Below are positions 1-7,823 of a DNA stretch of 64,000 nt, one piece after another. The stretch comes from Dactylosporangium sp040605635 (GTDB lineage: Bacteria; Actinomycetota; Actinomycetes; Mycobacteriales; Micromonosporaceae). The notes beneath the pieces were generated by a model. The model saw only the letters and a list, made by a program, of their open reading frames with translations. It ran no database searches and was not told the origin of the DNA. Each line of letters starts with the position of its first letter. Within the stretch, counting starts at the first letter, position 1. A program made the translations under genes and the position numbers. The stretch lies in the NCBI RefSeq assembly GCF_040605635.1, contig NZ_JBEXDG010000056.1:9846-73845 (forward strand), given 5' to 3'.

Positions 1-4
1 ACCA

Positions 5-577
5 ATGCCGCGGGACGACCAGTTCGAGCAATCACGGGTCCAGGTGACCATGGCCGTTACTGACTGCCTGCACCGGTATGCGAGGGCGGTCGATCGGTGT
101 GACTGGGACTCGGTGCGTGCGTGCTACCACGACAATGCCTTCGATCACCACGGTGCGTACCGAGGAGGGGTCGACGGGCTGATCGAGGACATGAAAGTTC
201 GTCATGCACAACTGGACTCGTCGGTTCATTTCATCACCAACGTCCTCGTTGACCTGCCTGACCCGGATGTCGCATTGGTCGAGTCCTACTGCCTGTGTTA
301 TCTGAGGCGCCGTGAACAAGAAGCCTCCGGCGCGCAGCAATTGACGACTGTGAAATGTCGTTACCTGGACAAATTCACGCCGGATGCCGTTGGGCGGTGG
401 CGTATCGCCTCCCGCATGGTGGTGTTTGACGAACTGTGTGTCGGCGAGGTTCGGGACAGCCGGCCACAGGCAGCCACTCGATCGGAGAGGGATCGAAAGG
501 ACCCATTGTGGGTCTTTCTTGATCGCGGAGCGGACTGGAACTCAGCAGATTATGCCGCTGGGTCGAAACGCCAGTGA
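5..577 (+). CDS. SnoaL-like (NTF2-fold) protein
   Basis: A 190-residue protein of the SnoaL_4/NTF2-like type. These are small cone-shaped alpha+beta barrels, used as dehydratases or isomerases, or as the beta subunits of ring-hydroxylating dioxygenases. Visible support: an N-terminal helix with LHRYARAVDRCDWDS, the following YHDNAFDHHGAY segment that normally lines the pocket (Asp and two His), and a later strand with VHFITNVLVDL. The His/Asp pocket residues suggest general acid-base chemistry, but no substrate can be named. Only four bases precede the ATG, so no ribosome site can be judged; an in-frame ATG at 50 is an alternative, and the true start could also lie outside the window. It converges on the next gene with about 60 bases between stops. 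Confidence 0.75.
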   Translation: MPRDDQFEQSRVQVTMAVTDCLHRYARAVDRCDWDSVRACYHDNAFDHHGAYRGGVDGLIEDMKVRHAQLDSSVHFITNVLVDLPDPDVALVESYCLCYLRRREQEASGAQQLTTVKCRYLDKFTPDAVGRWRIASRMVVFDELCVGEVRDSRPQAATRSERDRKDPLWVFLDRGADWNSADYAAGSKRQ

Positions 578-635
578 CCGGGAGCGCGCTGACCCCCGGC
601 AAACCCTCGGCGTCGGCCAAGCCAGCCTTCGGCGC

Positions 636-1598
636 TTACGACTCGGCCGGGATTACCCGAACCGGGGTGCCCTGCAGCCATGACACGACGTCTTCCACCA
701 CGTGCGAGAAGAACCGCTCGTACATCGGCACCGAGACATAGCCGATATGTGGCGTCAGGACGGTGTTCGGTGCGTCGCGCAGCGGGTGGTCTGCCGGCAA
801 CGGCTCGACGGAGAACACGTCCAGCGCCGCGCCGGCGATGACGGCGTCCGACAGGGCCTCGGCCAGGGCATACTCGTCCACGATCGGCCCGCGCGAGGTG
901 TTGACCAGATAGCCGCGCGGGCCGAGCAGTTCCAGCTCGGGTCGACCGATCAGGTTCCTCGTGCGTTCACTCAGCTTGAGGTGGACGGTAGCTATGTCGG
1001 CGCGCTCGAACAGTTCGCGCTTGCCGACGCGCTTCACACCCATCGCCTCGGCCCGCTCGCTGGTGAGATTCTCGCTCCAGGCGACGACGTCAACGTCGAA
1101 TGCCCGCGCGTAGCGGGCGATCCTCGAGCCGATATTGCCCAGCCCGATGATGCCGAGGGTCGATCCAGCCAGCTCAGGACCGATCGTGGTCTGCCACCGC
1201 CCTGCCCGCAGCGCGGCATCCTCGGCCGGCACCCGGCGGGTGACCGCCATGATGAGGGCCCAGGTCAGCTCGGCCGTGGTGTGCGGCACGCCGCCAGTTC
1301 CGCAGACCACGATCCCGCGGGCTTGTGCGGCCGTGACGTCGATCGCCGCGTTGAACGGACCGGTGGTGACCAGGAGGGCCAGGTTGGGCAGCCTGTCGAG
1401 GATCGCCGCCGGGAACGCCGTCCGCTCGCGCATCGCCACGACCACGTCGAACGGCTCCAGCCGGCGGACCAAGTCAGCCGGGTCGGTGATGTGGTCGTGG
1501 AAGAATGTGACGTCGGCCCGGCCGTCAAGTGGCGTCCAATCGGCGCTCGACCGGGCGACGCGCTGATAATCGTCAAGGACGGCGATCCGGATCGGCAT
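636..1598 (-). CDS. D-2-hydroxyacid dehydrogenase family protein
   Basis: A 320-residue NAD(P)-dependent oxidoreductase of the phosphoglycerate/D-lactate dehydrogenase superfamily, normally interconverting a 2-keto acid and a D-2-hydroxy acid in the cytosol. The Rossmann motif GLGNIG is at residues 152-157. The three family catalytic residues are all present: Arg236 in NTSRGPIVDE, Glu265 in VEPLP and His284 in TPHIGYV. Length is normal. The ATG start has AAGGAG nine bases upstream. It is transcribed away from the second dehydrogenase at 2058, and the shared upstream region holds two palindromes that could be operators. The substrate is not evident; a keto acid made or used by the neighbouring oxidase is possible. 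Confidence 0.9.
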   Translation of the reverse strand: MPIRIAVLDDYQRVARSSADWTPLDGRADVTFFHDHITDPADLVRRLEPFDVVVAMRERTAFPAAILDRLPNLALLVTTGPFNAAIDVTAAQARGIVVCGTGGVPHTTAELTWALIMAVTRRVPAEDAALRAGRWQTTIGPELAGSTLGIIGLGNIGSRIARYARAFDVDVVAWSENLTSERAEAMGVKRVGKRELFERADIATVHLKLSERTRNLIGRPELELLGPRGYLVNTSRGPIVDEYALAEALSDAVIAGAALDVFSVEPLPADHPLRDAPNTVLTPHIGYVSVPMYERFFSHVVEDVVSWLQGTPVRVIPAES

Positions 1599-1677
1599 GG
1601 CGCGGGCTCCTTCGATTGTGGATCCAGTTCGTCGCGGTGGCGCCGCTGACCGTACACCCGCTATCGTGTGCGCCTAA

Positions 1678-1687
1678 CAAGCGCTTG
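1678..1687. promoter_or_regulatory. Palindrome CAAGCGCTTG, candidate LacI-family operator
   Basis: A perfect ten-base palindrome (CAAGCGCTTG), extended by partial symmetry on both sides (AACAAGCGCTTGGTT), about 80 bases upstream of the minus-strand dehydrogenase start. The AAGCGCTT core with a central CpG is the classic half-site arrangement of LacI/GalR-family operators. No LacI-type regulator is encoded nearby, so this rests on motif form and position only. Confidence 0.35.
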
Positions 1688-1859
1688 GTTGTGCCATTCT
1701 GTTTCGACTCTCGGGGCGTGTCAAGTCAGGTCGAGGCAGACGGGAAGGTCGGTGCCGGCACGTATTATCCACAGTGCGCCCGGGCCCTCGTGGTGGATTG
1801 CAAAGATTGACTTCCGGTGGGACATCTGCGACCGTGCGATGGTTGTTCCAACCCGGCGT

Positions 1860-1879
1860 GATCATCGCCGGCGATGATC
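1860..1879. promoter_or_regulatory. 20-base perfect palindrome, candidate operator
   Basis: GATCATCGCCGGCGATGATC is a perfect 20-base palindrome, 54 bases upstream of the small ORF that heads the dehydrogenase/oxidase unit. A perfect palindrome of this length is not expected by chance in a region this size. It could bind a dimeric regulator. It overlaps the coding-like remnant at 1834-1932, so an accidental origin from codons is not excluded. Confidence 0.4.
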
Positions 1880-1933
1880 CGGACGAGGTCTTCAAGATCC
1901 CCGCGGTTGTCGGCGCCAACCTGGGAGTTTGAC

Positions 1934-2056
1934 ATGTTTGAGACCTCGTCCCTTGCCATCAACTATGAGGGCACGCGGGCCCCATTCGGCGTGAACACCT
2001 GTCCCGGTCGGCGTTCGCTCGCCGACGTCGCCGGGCACACGGTGGGCCAGGACTGA
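1934..2056 (+). CDS. Small 40-residue ORF heading the dehydrogenase/oxidase unit
   Basis: ATG-initiated, 40 codons, with a good ribosome site (GGGAG six bases upstream). It ends with TGA one base before the GTG of the downstream dehydrogenase, an arrangement typical of translational coupling. The product is polar, with one Cys (residue 23) and sequence such as SLAINYEGTRAPFGV. I recognise no family. It could be a leader peptide that couples translation, a precursor peptide modified by the two downstream redox enzymes, or chance. The tight spacing and ribosome site are seen; any function is speculation. Confidence 0.4.
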   Translation: MFETSSLAINYEGTRAPFGVNTCPGRRSLADVAGHTVGQD

Positions 2057-2057
2057 C

Positions 2058-2993
2058 GTGGCCGACGGGACGCGGATCTGCGTGCTGCCGGCCGCACCGC
2101 ACTCCGCTCCGGCCGACCGCGACCGGATCGAGGATGCGGTCCGGGCGGGCGGGGGCACGCTCAGTGGGGTGGCCGACGCCGACGGGGTGATCTGGACCGA
2201 CTGGTCCGACCCGGCGGCCCTGGGCGCCACGCTGCGCGAACACCCGCAGGTGCGCTGGGTGCAGCTGGTCACGTCGGGCGTGGACGCGTTCGGGCCACTC
2301 ATCACCGATGACCGGGTGTGGACGTCGGCCAAGGGCGCCTACGCCGAGCCGATGGCCGAGTGGGTGCTGGCCACGCTCCTCGCCGGGTTCCGCGGCGTGC
2401 CGGGCTACGCCCGCGACCGCCGGTGGGAGCCGCAGCCCACCCGCTCGCTGTTCGGCGCGCGCGTCACGATCGTCGGCGGAGGAGGGGTGACCAGCGCCCT
2501 GATCCGGCTGCTGGCGCCGTTCGAGGTGACCATCGACGTGGTGCGCCGGGCTCCGGTGAACGTACCCGGGGTCCGTCGCACCGTGGGGCCGCAGCTGCTC
2601 GAGGAGCTCGCACCGCAGACGGACGTGCTGGTGCTGGCGCTCGCCCTGACACCGGAGACGGTCGGGTTGGTGGACGCCCGGTTGCTCGAGCGGTTGCCGG
2701 ACGACGCCTGGCTGGTCAACGTGGCCCGCGGCCCGCTGGTGGTCACCGATGACCTGACCGTGGCGCTCGAGACAGGACGCCTCGGCGGTGCGGTGCTGGA
2801 CGTCACCGAACCCGAACCGCTGCCGGCCGGGCACCGGCTGTGGCGCCTCGCGAACTGCCTGATCACGCCGCACACCAGCTGTCCGGCCGAGTTGGCCGCG
2901 CCCTTGCTGTTGCGACGAATTCGGGACAACGTCGCGCGGCGGGTCGCGGGGCTTCAACTCGACGGGGTGGTGGATCCGCGTGCCGGCTACTGA
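2058..2993 (+). CDS. D-2-hydroxyacid dehydrogenase family protein (second, divergent copy)
   Basis: A 311-residue member of the D-isomer-specific 2-hydroxyacid dehydrogenase superfamily. The catalytic set is present: Arg224 in VARGPLV, Glu253 in EPEPLP and His272 in TPHTS. The nucleotide-binding glycine loop is altered, reading VGGGGVTSAL (residues 139-148) instead of the usual GxGxxG spacing, so cofactor binding may differ from the copy at 636. The GTG start lies one base after the small ORF stop. The stop overlaps the oxidase start by 14 bases, so the two enzymes are almost certainly co-translated. Together they could link a 2-hydroxy acid to its keto acid in both stereochemical senses. Confidence 0.88.
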   Translation: MADGTRICVLPAAPHSAPADRDRIEDAVRAGGGTLSGVADADGVIWTDWSDPAALGATLREHPQVRWVQLVTSGVDAFGPLITDDRVWTSAKGAYAEPMAEWVLATLLAGFRGVPGYARDRRWEPQPTRSLFGARVTIVGGGGVTSALIRLLAPFEVTIDVVRRAPVNVPGVRRTVGPQLLEELAPQTDVLVLALALTPETVGLVDARLLERLPDDAWLVNVARGPLVVTDDLTVALETGRLGGAVLDVTEPEPLPAGHRLWRLANCLITPHTSCPAELAAPLLLRRIRDNVARRVAGLQLDGVVDPRAGY

Positions 2994-4071
2994 TTGGGCG
3001 GACCTCGAGGCGACCGAGGCAGCCGCCAGGCTGCGGCTGCCCGAAGAGGTGTACGACTACTTCGCCGGTGGCGCCGGCGACGAAACGACCCTGGCCGCCA
3101 ACGTCGCGAGCTGGCGGCAACGGCTTCTGGCACCGCGCGTGCTGCGTGGCGTGAGTGGCGTGGACGCCGGCGTCGAGGTCCTGGGTTGCCGGATGACCAC
3201 ACCGATCGCGGTGGCGCCGATGGGTCTGCAGCGGATGGCCCACCCCGACGGCGAGACCGCCACCGCGGCCGCGGCGGCGGCGACAGGCACCGTCCTCAGT
3301 GTCTCGACCTACGCCACCTCCACTGTGGAGGAGGTGGCCGCGGCCGGTGGCGTCCAATGGTTCCAGGCGTACGTGCTGCGAGACCGCGGCCGGAGCCGGG
3401 ATCTGCTGCAGCGCGCCGCGGCGGTCGGCTACCGCGCCGTGTTGCTGACGGTCGACGCGCCGATCGCGGGCGACCGCCGCCGCGACCGCCGCCACGGTTA
3501 CCGGCTGCCCACCGGCGCGAACCTGCGGCTGGCCAACTTCCCTGAGAGTGGGCAGGTTTCGGCCAGCTACTCGATCGAACTGGAGAACACCCTGACGCCC
3601 GACCTGATCGGCTGGGTCGCCGACGTCAGCGGCCTGCCGGTCGCGGTGAAAGGCGTTCTGCGCGGAGACGACGCGAAGGTCGTCGTCGCAGCGGGGGCCA
3701 GCGGGGTCGTCGTTTCCAACCACGGCGGTCGGCAGATGGACGGCGCGGTAGCCACCGCCGACGCGTTGGTCGAGGTCGCCGCGGCGCTGTCCGGTACCCC
3801 CGCGCACGTCCTGGTGGACGGCGGCATCCGCACCGGTGCGGATGCGGTGCGAGCGCTGGCGCTGGGCGCCCATGCGGTCCTGGTGGGTCGTCCGGTCCTC
3901 TGGGCCCTGGCGGTCGGTGGCGAGGCGGGTGTGCGTGGTCTGCTGACCGCGCTACGCGAGGATCTGCTGCGCACAATGGCACTGTGCGGCGTGTCGTCGG
4001 TGGCCGAGATCGGTCCCGACCTCCTGCGCGGACGGGTGGTGGCAGAAGCCCCCGACCCATCATATTCATGA
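2980..4071 (+). CDS. FMN-dependent alpha-hydroxyacid oxidase (hydroxymandelate/lactate oxidase type)
   Basis: A 363-residue TIM-barrel flavoprotein of the glycolate oxidase/lactate dehydrogenase family, which oxidises L-2-hydroxy acids to 2-keto acids. Family hallmarks are clear: DYFAGGAGDE near the N terminus, Lys224 in VAVKGVL, the catalytic pair His248 and Arg251 in SNHGGRQMDG, and the phosphate-binding DGGIRTG at 280-286. The sequence style is close to the 4-hydroxymandelate oxidases of glycopeptide clusters, but no hydroxymandelate synthase or aminotransferase is nearby. GTG start, inside the end of the upstream dehydrogenase. Paired with a D-specific dehydrogenase it could invert or remove a hydroxy acid; this is inference. 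Confidence 0.9.
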   Translation: MPATDWADLEATEAAARLRLPEEVYDYFAGGAGDETTLAANVASWRQRLLAPRVLRGVSGVDAGVEVLGCRMTTPIAVAPMGLQRMAHPDGETATAAAAAATGTVLSVSTYATSTVEEVAAAGGVQWFQAYVLRDRGRSRDLLQRAAAVGYRAVLLTVDAPIAGDRRRDRRHGYRLPTGANLRLANFPESGQVSASYSIELENTLTPDLIGWVADVSGLPVAVKGVLRGDDAKVVVAAGASGVVVSNHGGRQMDGAVATADALVEVAAALSGTPAHVLVDGGIRTGADAVRALALGAHAVLVGRPVLWALAVGGEAGVRGLLTALREDLLRTMALCGVSSVAEIGPDLLRGRVVAEAPDPSYS

Positions 4072-4479
4072 TACGCATCATCTCCATGTCAAAGACGATG
4101 ACCTCGGGCGGGAGCCGGAACCCGGCGAACGCCGACTTCGGAGGCAGCCACGGATCAGGTCGGGTCAATGACTTCACCGCTCAGGTCTGCCTCGATCTTG
4201 CCAACGCTCAATGCACCGGACCTTTACGTACCCCAGCGCTTCCAGGGCCTGCGGTCCGTCAGAGTGCACCGTGGCAGTGCGGTATCGGGATGCGGCCGAG
4301 GCTCGTTCGCGGGAACGGGGGCGTGATGGCGAGGCTGCGGCAGCTGGTGGTGGTACTGCCCAGGTGGAGCGCGGCGCACTGACCGCGCCCGATCCCCGCA
4401 ACGGCGGGCCACGCTGGCAACGCCCGGCACCTGCCTGCGTCGACCCGGCCGGTACGACGAGACTCAGGCGGGTGCCCTG
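4072..4479. other. Gene-free stretch with a possible IS6-type transposase remnant
   Basis: About 400 bases without an intact gene. On the minus strand, 4072-4177 reads as an N-terminal scrap containing SAFAGFRLPPEVIVF, which resembles the start of IS6-family transposases (usually F.GFRFPPDVI followed by VRWYLRY); the frame then loses similarity. The rest shows no recognisable domain. This fits a junction left by an old insertion event. Confidence 0.35.
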
Positions 4480-7180
4480 GTGATCTCGTCGGTCCGCAGG
4501 CGCGCCCGGTCGTTCGTCGCCGAGGTCCGGGTCCAGACCGCCGTGCGCCTCCTGCGGCGCGACGGCCAGGTCCACCTCGACCAGACCGTCGATCTGCTGA
4601 CCGCGGCCGTGAACGCCACGCCGGCGGGCCATCCCCGGGAGACCGTCTACCTGACGTTCCTGCAGCGGATACTGCTGAGCCGCCATCGGCGCAGGGGCGA
4701 TTCCGGCGACCTCGATGGGGCGATCGGCGCGGCGGCTCGCGCGGCGGCCGCGACCGCGCCGGGTGACGCCGCCCGGCACGCGCGTGTGGCTGAACTCGGC
4801 GACCTGCTCATGATCCGGTTTGAGCTCGCCGGCGACATGTCCGACGTCGATCGCGCCATCGGCGCATGGTCCGAGGTCGTCGACGCAACAGCGCCGGACG
4901 ACCCGGACCGGGCCCGCCGCCTCGGTGAGCTGGCCTTCGCGCTGCTGGGTCGCTACCGGTGGTTCCGCGATCCGGACACCCTCGATCCGGCGATCGCCGC
5001 AGCCGATGCGGCGGCTCGCGGCATGTCGCCGGACGATCCTCGCCGTGCGATGCACCTGTCCAATCTCGGCGTCGGCCTGGAGGCGCGGTTCGAGCACCGG
5101 GGCGACCTGCCGGACGTCGAGCGGGCCGTCGCGGTGTGCCGGGAGGCCGTCGACGCGACCACGGTGGACCATCCCAACCGGCCGATCTACGTGTCGGCCC
5201 TCGGTGGCGCGTTGTTGCGCCGGTTCGAGCGCCTCGGCGACCTCGGCGACCTCAACGAGGCGGTGCGCGTGTGCGCTGCGGTGGCCGACCCGGCGACGAC
5301 CAACGCGGGCCTTCTGACGACGCTCGGCGTGGCGCTGCTGCGCCGCCACTACCGGCTGGGTGAGCCGGCGGACATCGAGCGGTCGATCGAGGTGCTCACC
5401 CGAGCCGTGCAGGTGCTGCGCCCGGGCGACCCCCGCGGATCCGTCTTCCGGTCGAACCTTGCCACCGCATTGCTGGCGCGGTTCGACCGCACCAACGACC
5501 GGCAGGACGTCGACCGGGCCGTCGAGCTCGGCGCCGAGGCGGTCGACACGGCGGTCGGGCCCGGGCGGGCGCTGCAACTGTCAAACCTCGGCAACGCCTA
5601 CCGGATCCGGTTTCGAACGCCTGGGCGCCAGTGCCGACGCGGACCGGGCCGTCGCCGCCGCGGAGGAAGCCGTCGCCGGCAGCGAGCCGAATCCCTCCAG
5701 CCGGGCCCGGTACCTGTCGAACCTCGGCGTCGCACTGCTGAAGCGCTTCGAAGACAGCGGCGACACCGGCGACCTCGATCGGGCCGTCGACGTGTGTGGC
5801 GCGGCGGTGGCGCTGACGGCAGCGACCGAGTTCGACCATGCCACCTACCTGTCGAACCTGTGCAGCGTGCTGATGCGGCGGTACTTCCACGGCGGTGACC
5901 CGCACGACGTCGACCGGGCCGTCGAGGCCGGTGCCGCGGCGGTCGCCACGAACCCGGCCGAGTACTACCAGCCACGGTTCCTGTCGAACCTGGGCAACGC
6001 GCTGTGGGCCAGGTCCGAGGGCACCGGCGACCTCACCGACCTGAACGAGGCGATCGACACCTTCCAGCGGGCGACCGAGGCGACGCCGGTCACCAACCCG
6101 CATCGAGCCACGTACCTGTCGAACCTGGGCAATGCGCTGCGGGCCCGGTTCCAGCGCATGGGGAACTCCGCGGATCTCGACCGGGCCGTCGTTGCCGGGT
6201 CGGCCGCCGTCGCCGCGACGGCGTCGCCGGGCCACCCGGAGTGGGGCCTGCACCGGTCGAACCTCAGCAACGCGTTGCTGGCCCGGTTCGACCGGGGTGG
6301 TGTCGTCGCCGACGTGGACGGCGCCACCGAGGCGTACGGCGAAGCGGTGGCGCAGGCCGCACCGGGTCACCCCAACCGGCCGATGTTCCTGACGAATCTC
6401 GGCAACTCCTGGCTTTCCCGGTTCGAGCGACTGGGTGACCCCGCCGACCTGAACCGGGCGATCGAGGCCGGGGCCCGGGCCGTCGCGGCGGCCGGACCGG
6501 GACACCCGCAGCGCGCGCCGAGCCTGTCCAATCTCGGCAACAAGCTGCTGGCCCGTTACCGGCTCGCCGGTGATCCGGCCGACTTCGACGGAGCCGTCGA
6601 GGCGATGACCGAAGCGCTCGGCGCGATCGGTGCGCACCATCCGCTGCGCGCCACCGTCCTGTCGAATCTCGGCCTGGCGTTCCTGGACCGCTTCGAGCGG
6701 ACGGCGGACCCGCTCGACCTGCACCGCGCCCGGGAGGCCATGGGGCGGGCCGTCGAAGTGGACGTCGCCCCGGCCGGGCTGCGGCTGCGTGCCGCGCGAC
6801 GGCTGGCGGAGGCGATCGGGACGGCCGAGGAACCGGCCGCGGCGGTGCCCGCCTACACCCGAGCGGTCGGCCTGTTGCCGCTGGTGGCCTGGCACGGCGT
6901 CGGCCGCCGGGACCAGCAGCAACTGCTGGAGGAGCACGGAGCGTCGCTGGGCCGCGACGCGGCCGGGGCAGCCATCGCGTCCGGGCAGCTCGAGCTGACC
7001 GCGATGCTGCTGGAGCAGGGCCGGGCCGTGCTGTGGTCCGAGCTGATGAACGGGCGGACAGACCTTGCCAGGCTGCGGCAGGCCCACCCAGCGCTGGGCA
7101 CCGCCCTGACGAACTGCCGCGCGGTGCTCGACCGGTTGCCGGACGCCGGTCCTGGCCCCATCATCGGGCATCTAAATTGA
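4480..7180 (+). pseudogene. TPR-array protein of the TPR-CHAT type, frameshifted and lacking the CHAT domain
   Basis: From the GTG the frame encodes many TPR-like units of about 46 residues with the repeating pattern LSNLGNAL..RFERLGDLADLDRAV. At 5611-5613 the text reads CGGTTTCGAACGC; removing one T restores RFERLG and joins it to the second frame, which continues to 7180. So there is a single-base insertion, real or a sequencing error. The downstream frame keeps the linker normally found just before a CHAT caspase-like peptidase (LLEQGRAVLWSELMNGRTDL), then ends 40-odd residues later with no CHAT domain. In intact relatives the TPRs sense a partner and the CHAT domain cuts proteins. Here the product, if made, would be a sensor without an effector. 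I judge it a decaying gene. Confidence 0.8.
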
Positions 7181-7357
7181 TGCAAGTGTCGTGGATCGTT
7201 ACGCCACGCGATCGATACCTTGACTTGGATGCTTGTGCGCTGTCGAACTCAAGTGTCCACTGTGGATGATCGTGACACAACTTCGACACGTACGCCCGTA
7301 CGGTGATCTTCCGCGAACGCGCCTGGCGTTCGTCGTGGGCCAGCCCTCGGGTCTGCG

Positions 7358-7560
7358 TCACTCCTGACGGTGAACGTCGGTAGGTGTGTGGTCGAAGTCG
7401 CCTGCCATGAGGCTGCCGTTGTCTGGGCCCCACTCGAACACCGGAGCGTCCCGGCGGCTGGGTCTACTTCGCCGTCTGGCAGGAAGGTGACGTCGGACAG
7501 GATGCCGAGGATGCGGTCGCCGGGATGTTCCCGGTCCCACTGCACCTCGCCGTCGGCGTG
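7358..7560 (-). pseudogene. Unrecognised frameshifted coding scrap
   Basis: Minus-strand reading gives QWDREHPGDRILGILSDV then FLPDGEVD in one frame, and PVFEWGPDNGSLMAGD then HTPTDVHRQE and a stop in the next frame, as though one frame change near 7455 broke a single protein. The codon use is like real genes here. I do not recognise the family. The upstream part of the gene is missing. Confidence 0.35.
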
Positions 7561-7608
7561 ATCGGTTCCGGATCTGGTGACCGGGCGCCGATTCTGGCCG
7601 TTCTCCTG

Positions 7609-7700
7609 TCAGTTGGGTGCGGAGGTGACGCCGAGTTTGGCGTACACGTGGGTCAGGTGGGCCTCCACGGCGGCTCCGGCGGGCCTGCGACGCCGGTGCG
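7609..7700 (-). pseudogene. Remnant of a LuxR-type helix-turn-helix
   Basis: The minus strand reads AVEAHLTHVYAKLGVTSAPN followed by a stop. This matches the recognition-helix region of LuxR-family DNA-binding domains (TVEAHLTHVYRKLGV-like). Nothing upstream preserves the rest of the domain, so this is about 20-25 codons of a lost regulator. Confidence 0.45.
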
Positions 7701-7823
7701 CCCCATGATGGCCGCCAGCCCCGTGCCGAGCGTGATCGGTCCCGCAACACCATAACGACCGAACCTGTGGGTTTGTGCCGCGAGGTACGCTCGCGTCAAT
7801 CGTTTGCCGTCGACGGTGGGGTT

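Larger units (their letters stand above)
1599..1933. promoter_or_regulatory. Divergent control region with two palindromes
   Basis: About 335 bases between the minus-strand dehydrogenase and the plus-strand small ORF/dehydrogenase/oxidase unit. No conserved gene is seen. There is a ten-base palindrome near the minus-strand gene and a 20-base perfect palindrome nearer the plus-strand unit, annotated separately. From about 1834 to 1932 one plus-strand frame reads as plausible protein (ends VVGANLGV then stop), which may be the tail of a lost gene; it has no clear start. Promoter boxes could not be assigned with confidence. Confidence 0.4.
7181..7823. other. Decayed intergenic zone upstream of the type VII locus
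   Basis: Some 640 bases with no intact gene. It begins right after the truncated TPR gene, is more AT-rich at 7181-7270, and holds two coding scraps on the minus strand (listed separately). A six-base inverted repeat CGCGAG-N5-CTCGCG at 7779-7795 lies 28 bases before the start of the EccA-like gene and could be a regulator site. The palindrome TCCACTGTGGA is at 7256-7266. Confidence 0.5.

Noticed and set aside
1934..4071. Mycofactocin-type cluster (small peptide plus FMN hydroxyacid dehydrogenase)
   Set aside because: The peptide does not end in the Val-Tyr core, and no radical SAM enzyme, MftB, MftE or MftF is present.
2980..4071. Hydroxyphenylglycine pathway of a glycopeptide cluster
   Set aside because: The oxidase resembles hydroxymandelate oxidase, but hydroxymandelate synthase, the aminotransferase and any peptide synthetase are missing.
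5605..5620. Programmed frameshift in the TPR gene
   Set aside because: There is no slippery heptamer followed by a structure that I can see, and the gene also lacks its C-terminal domain, so decay or a sequencing error is simpler.
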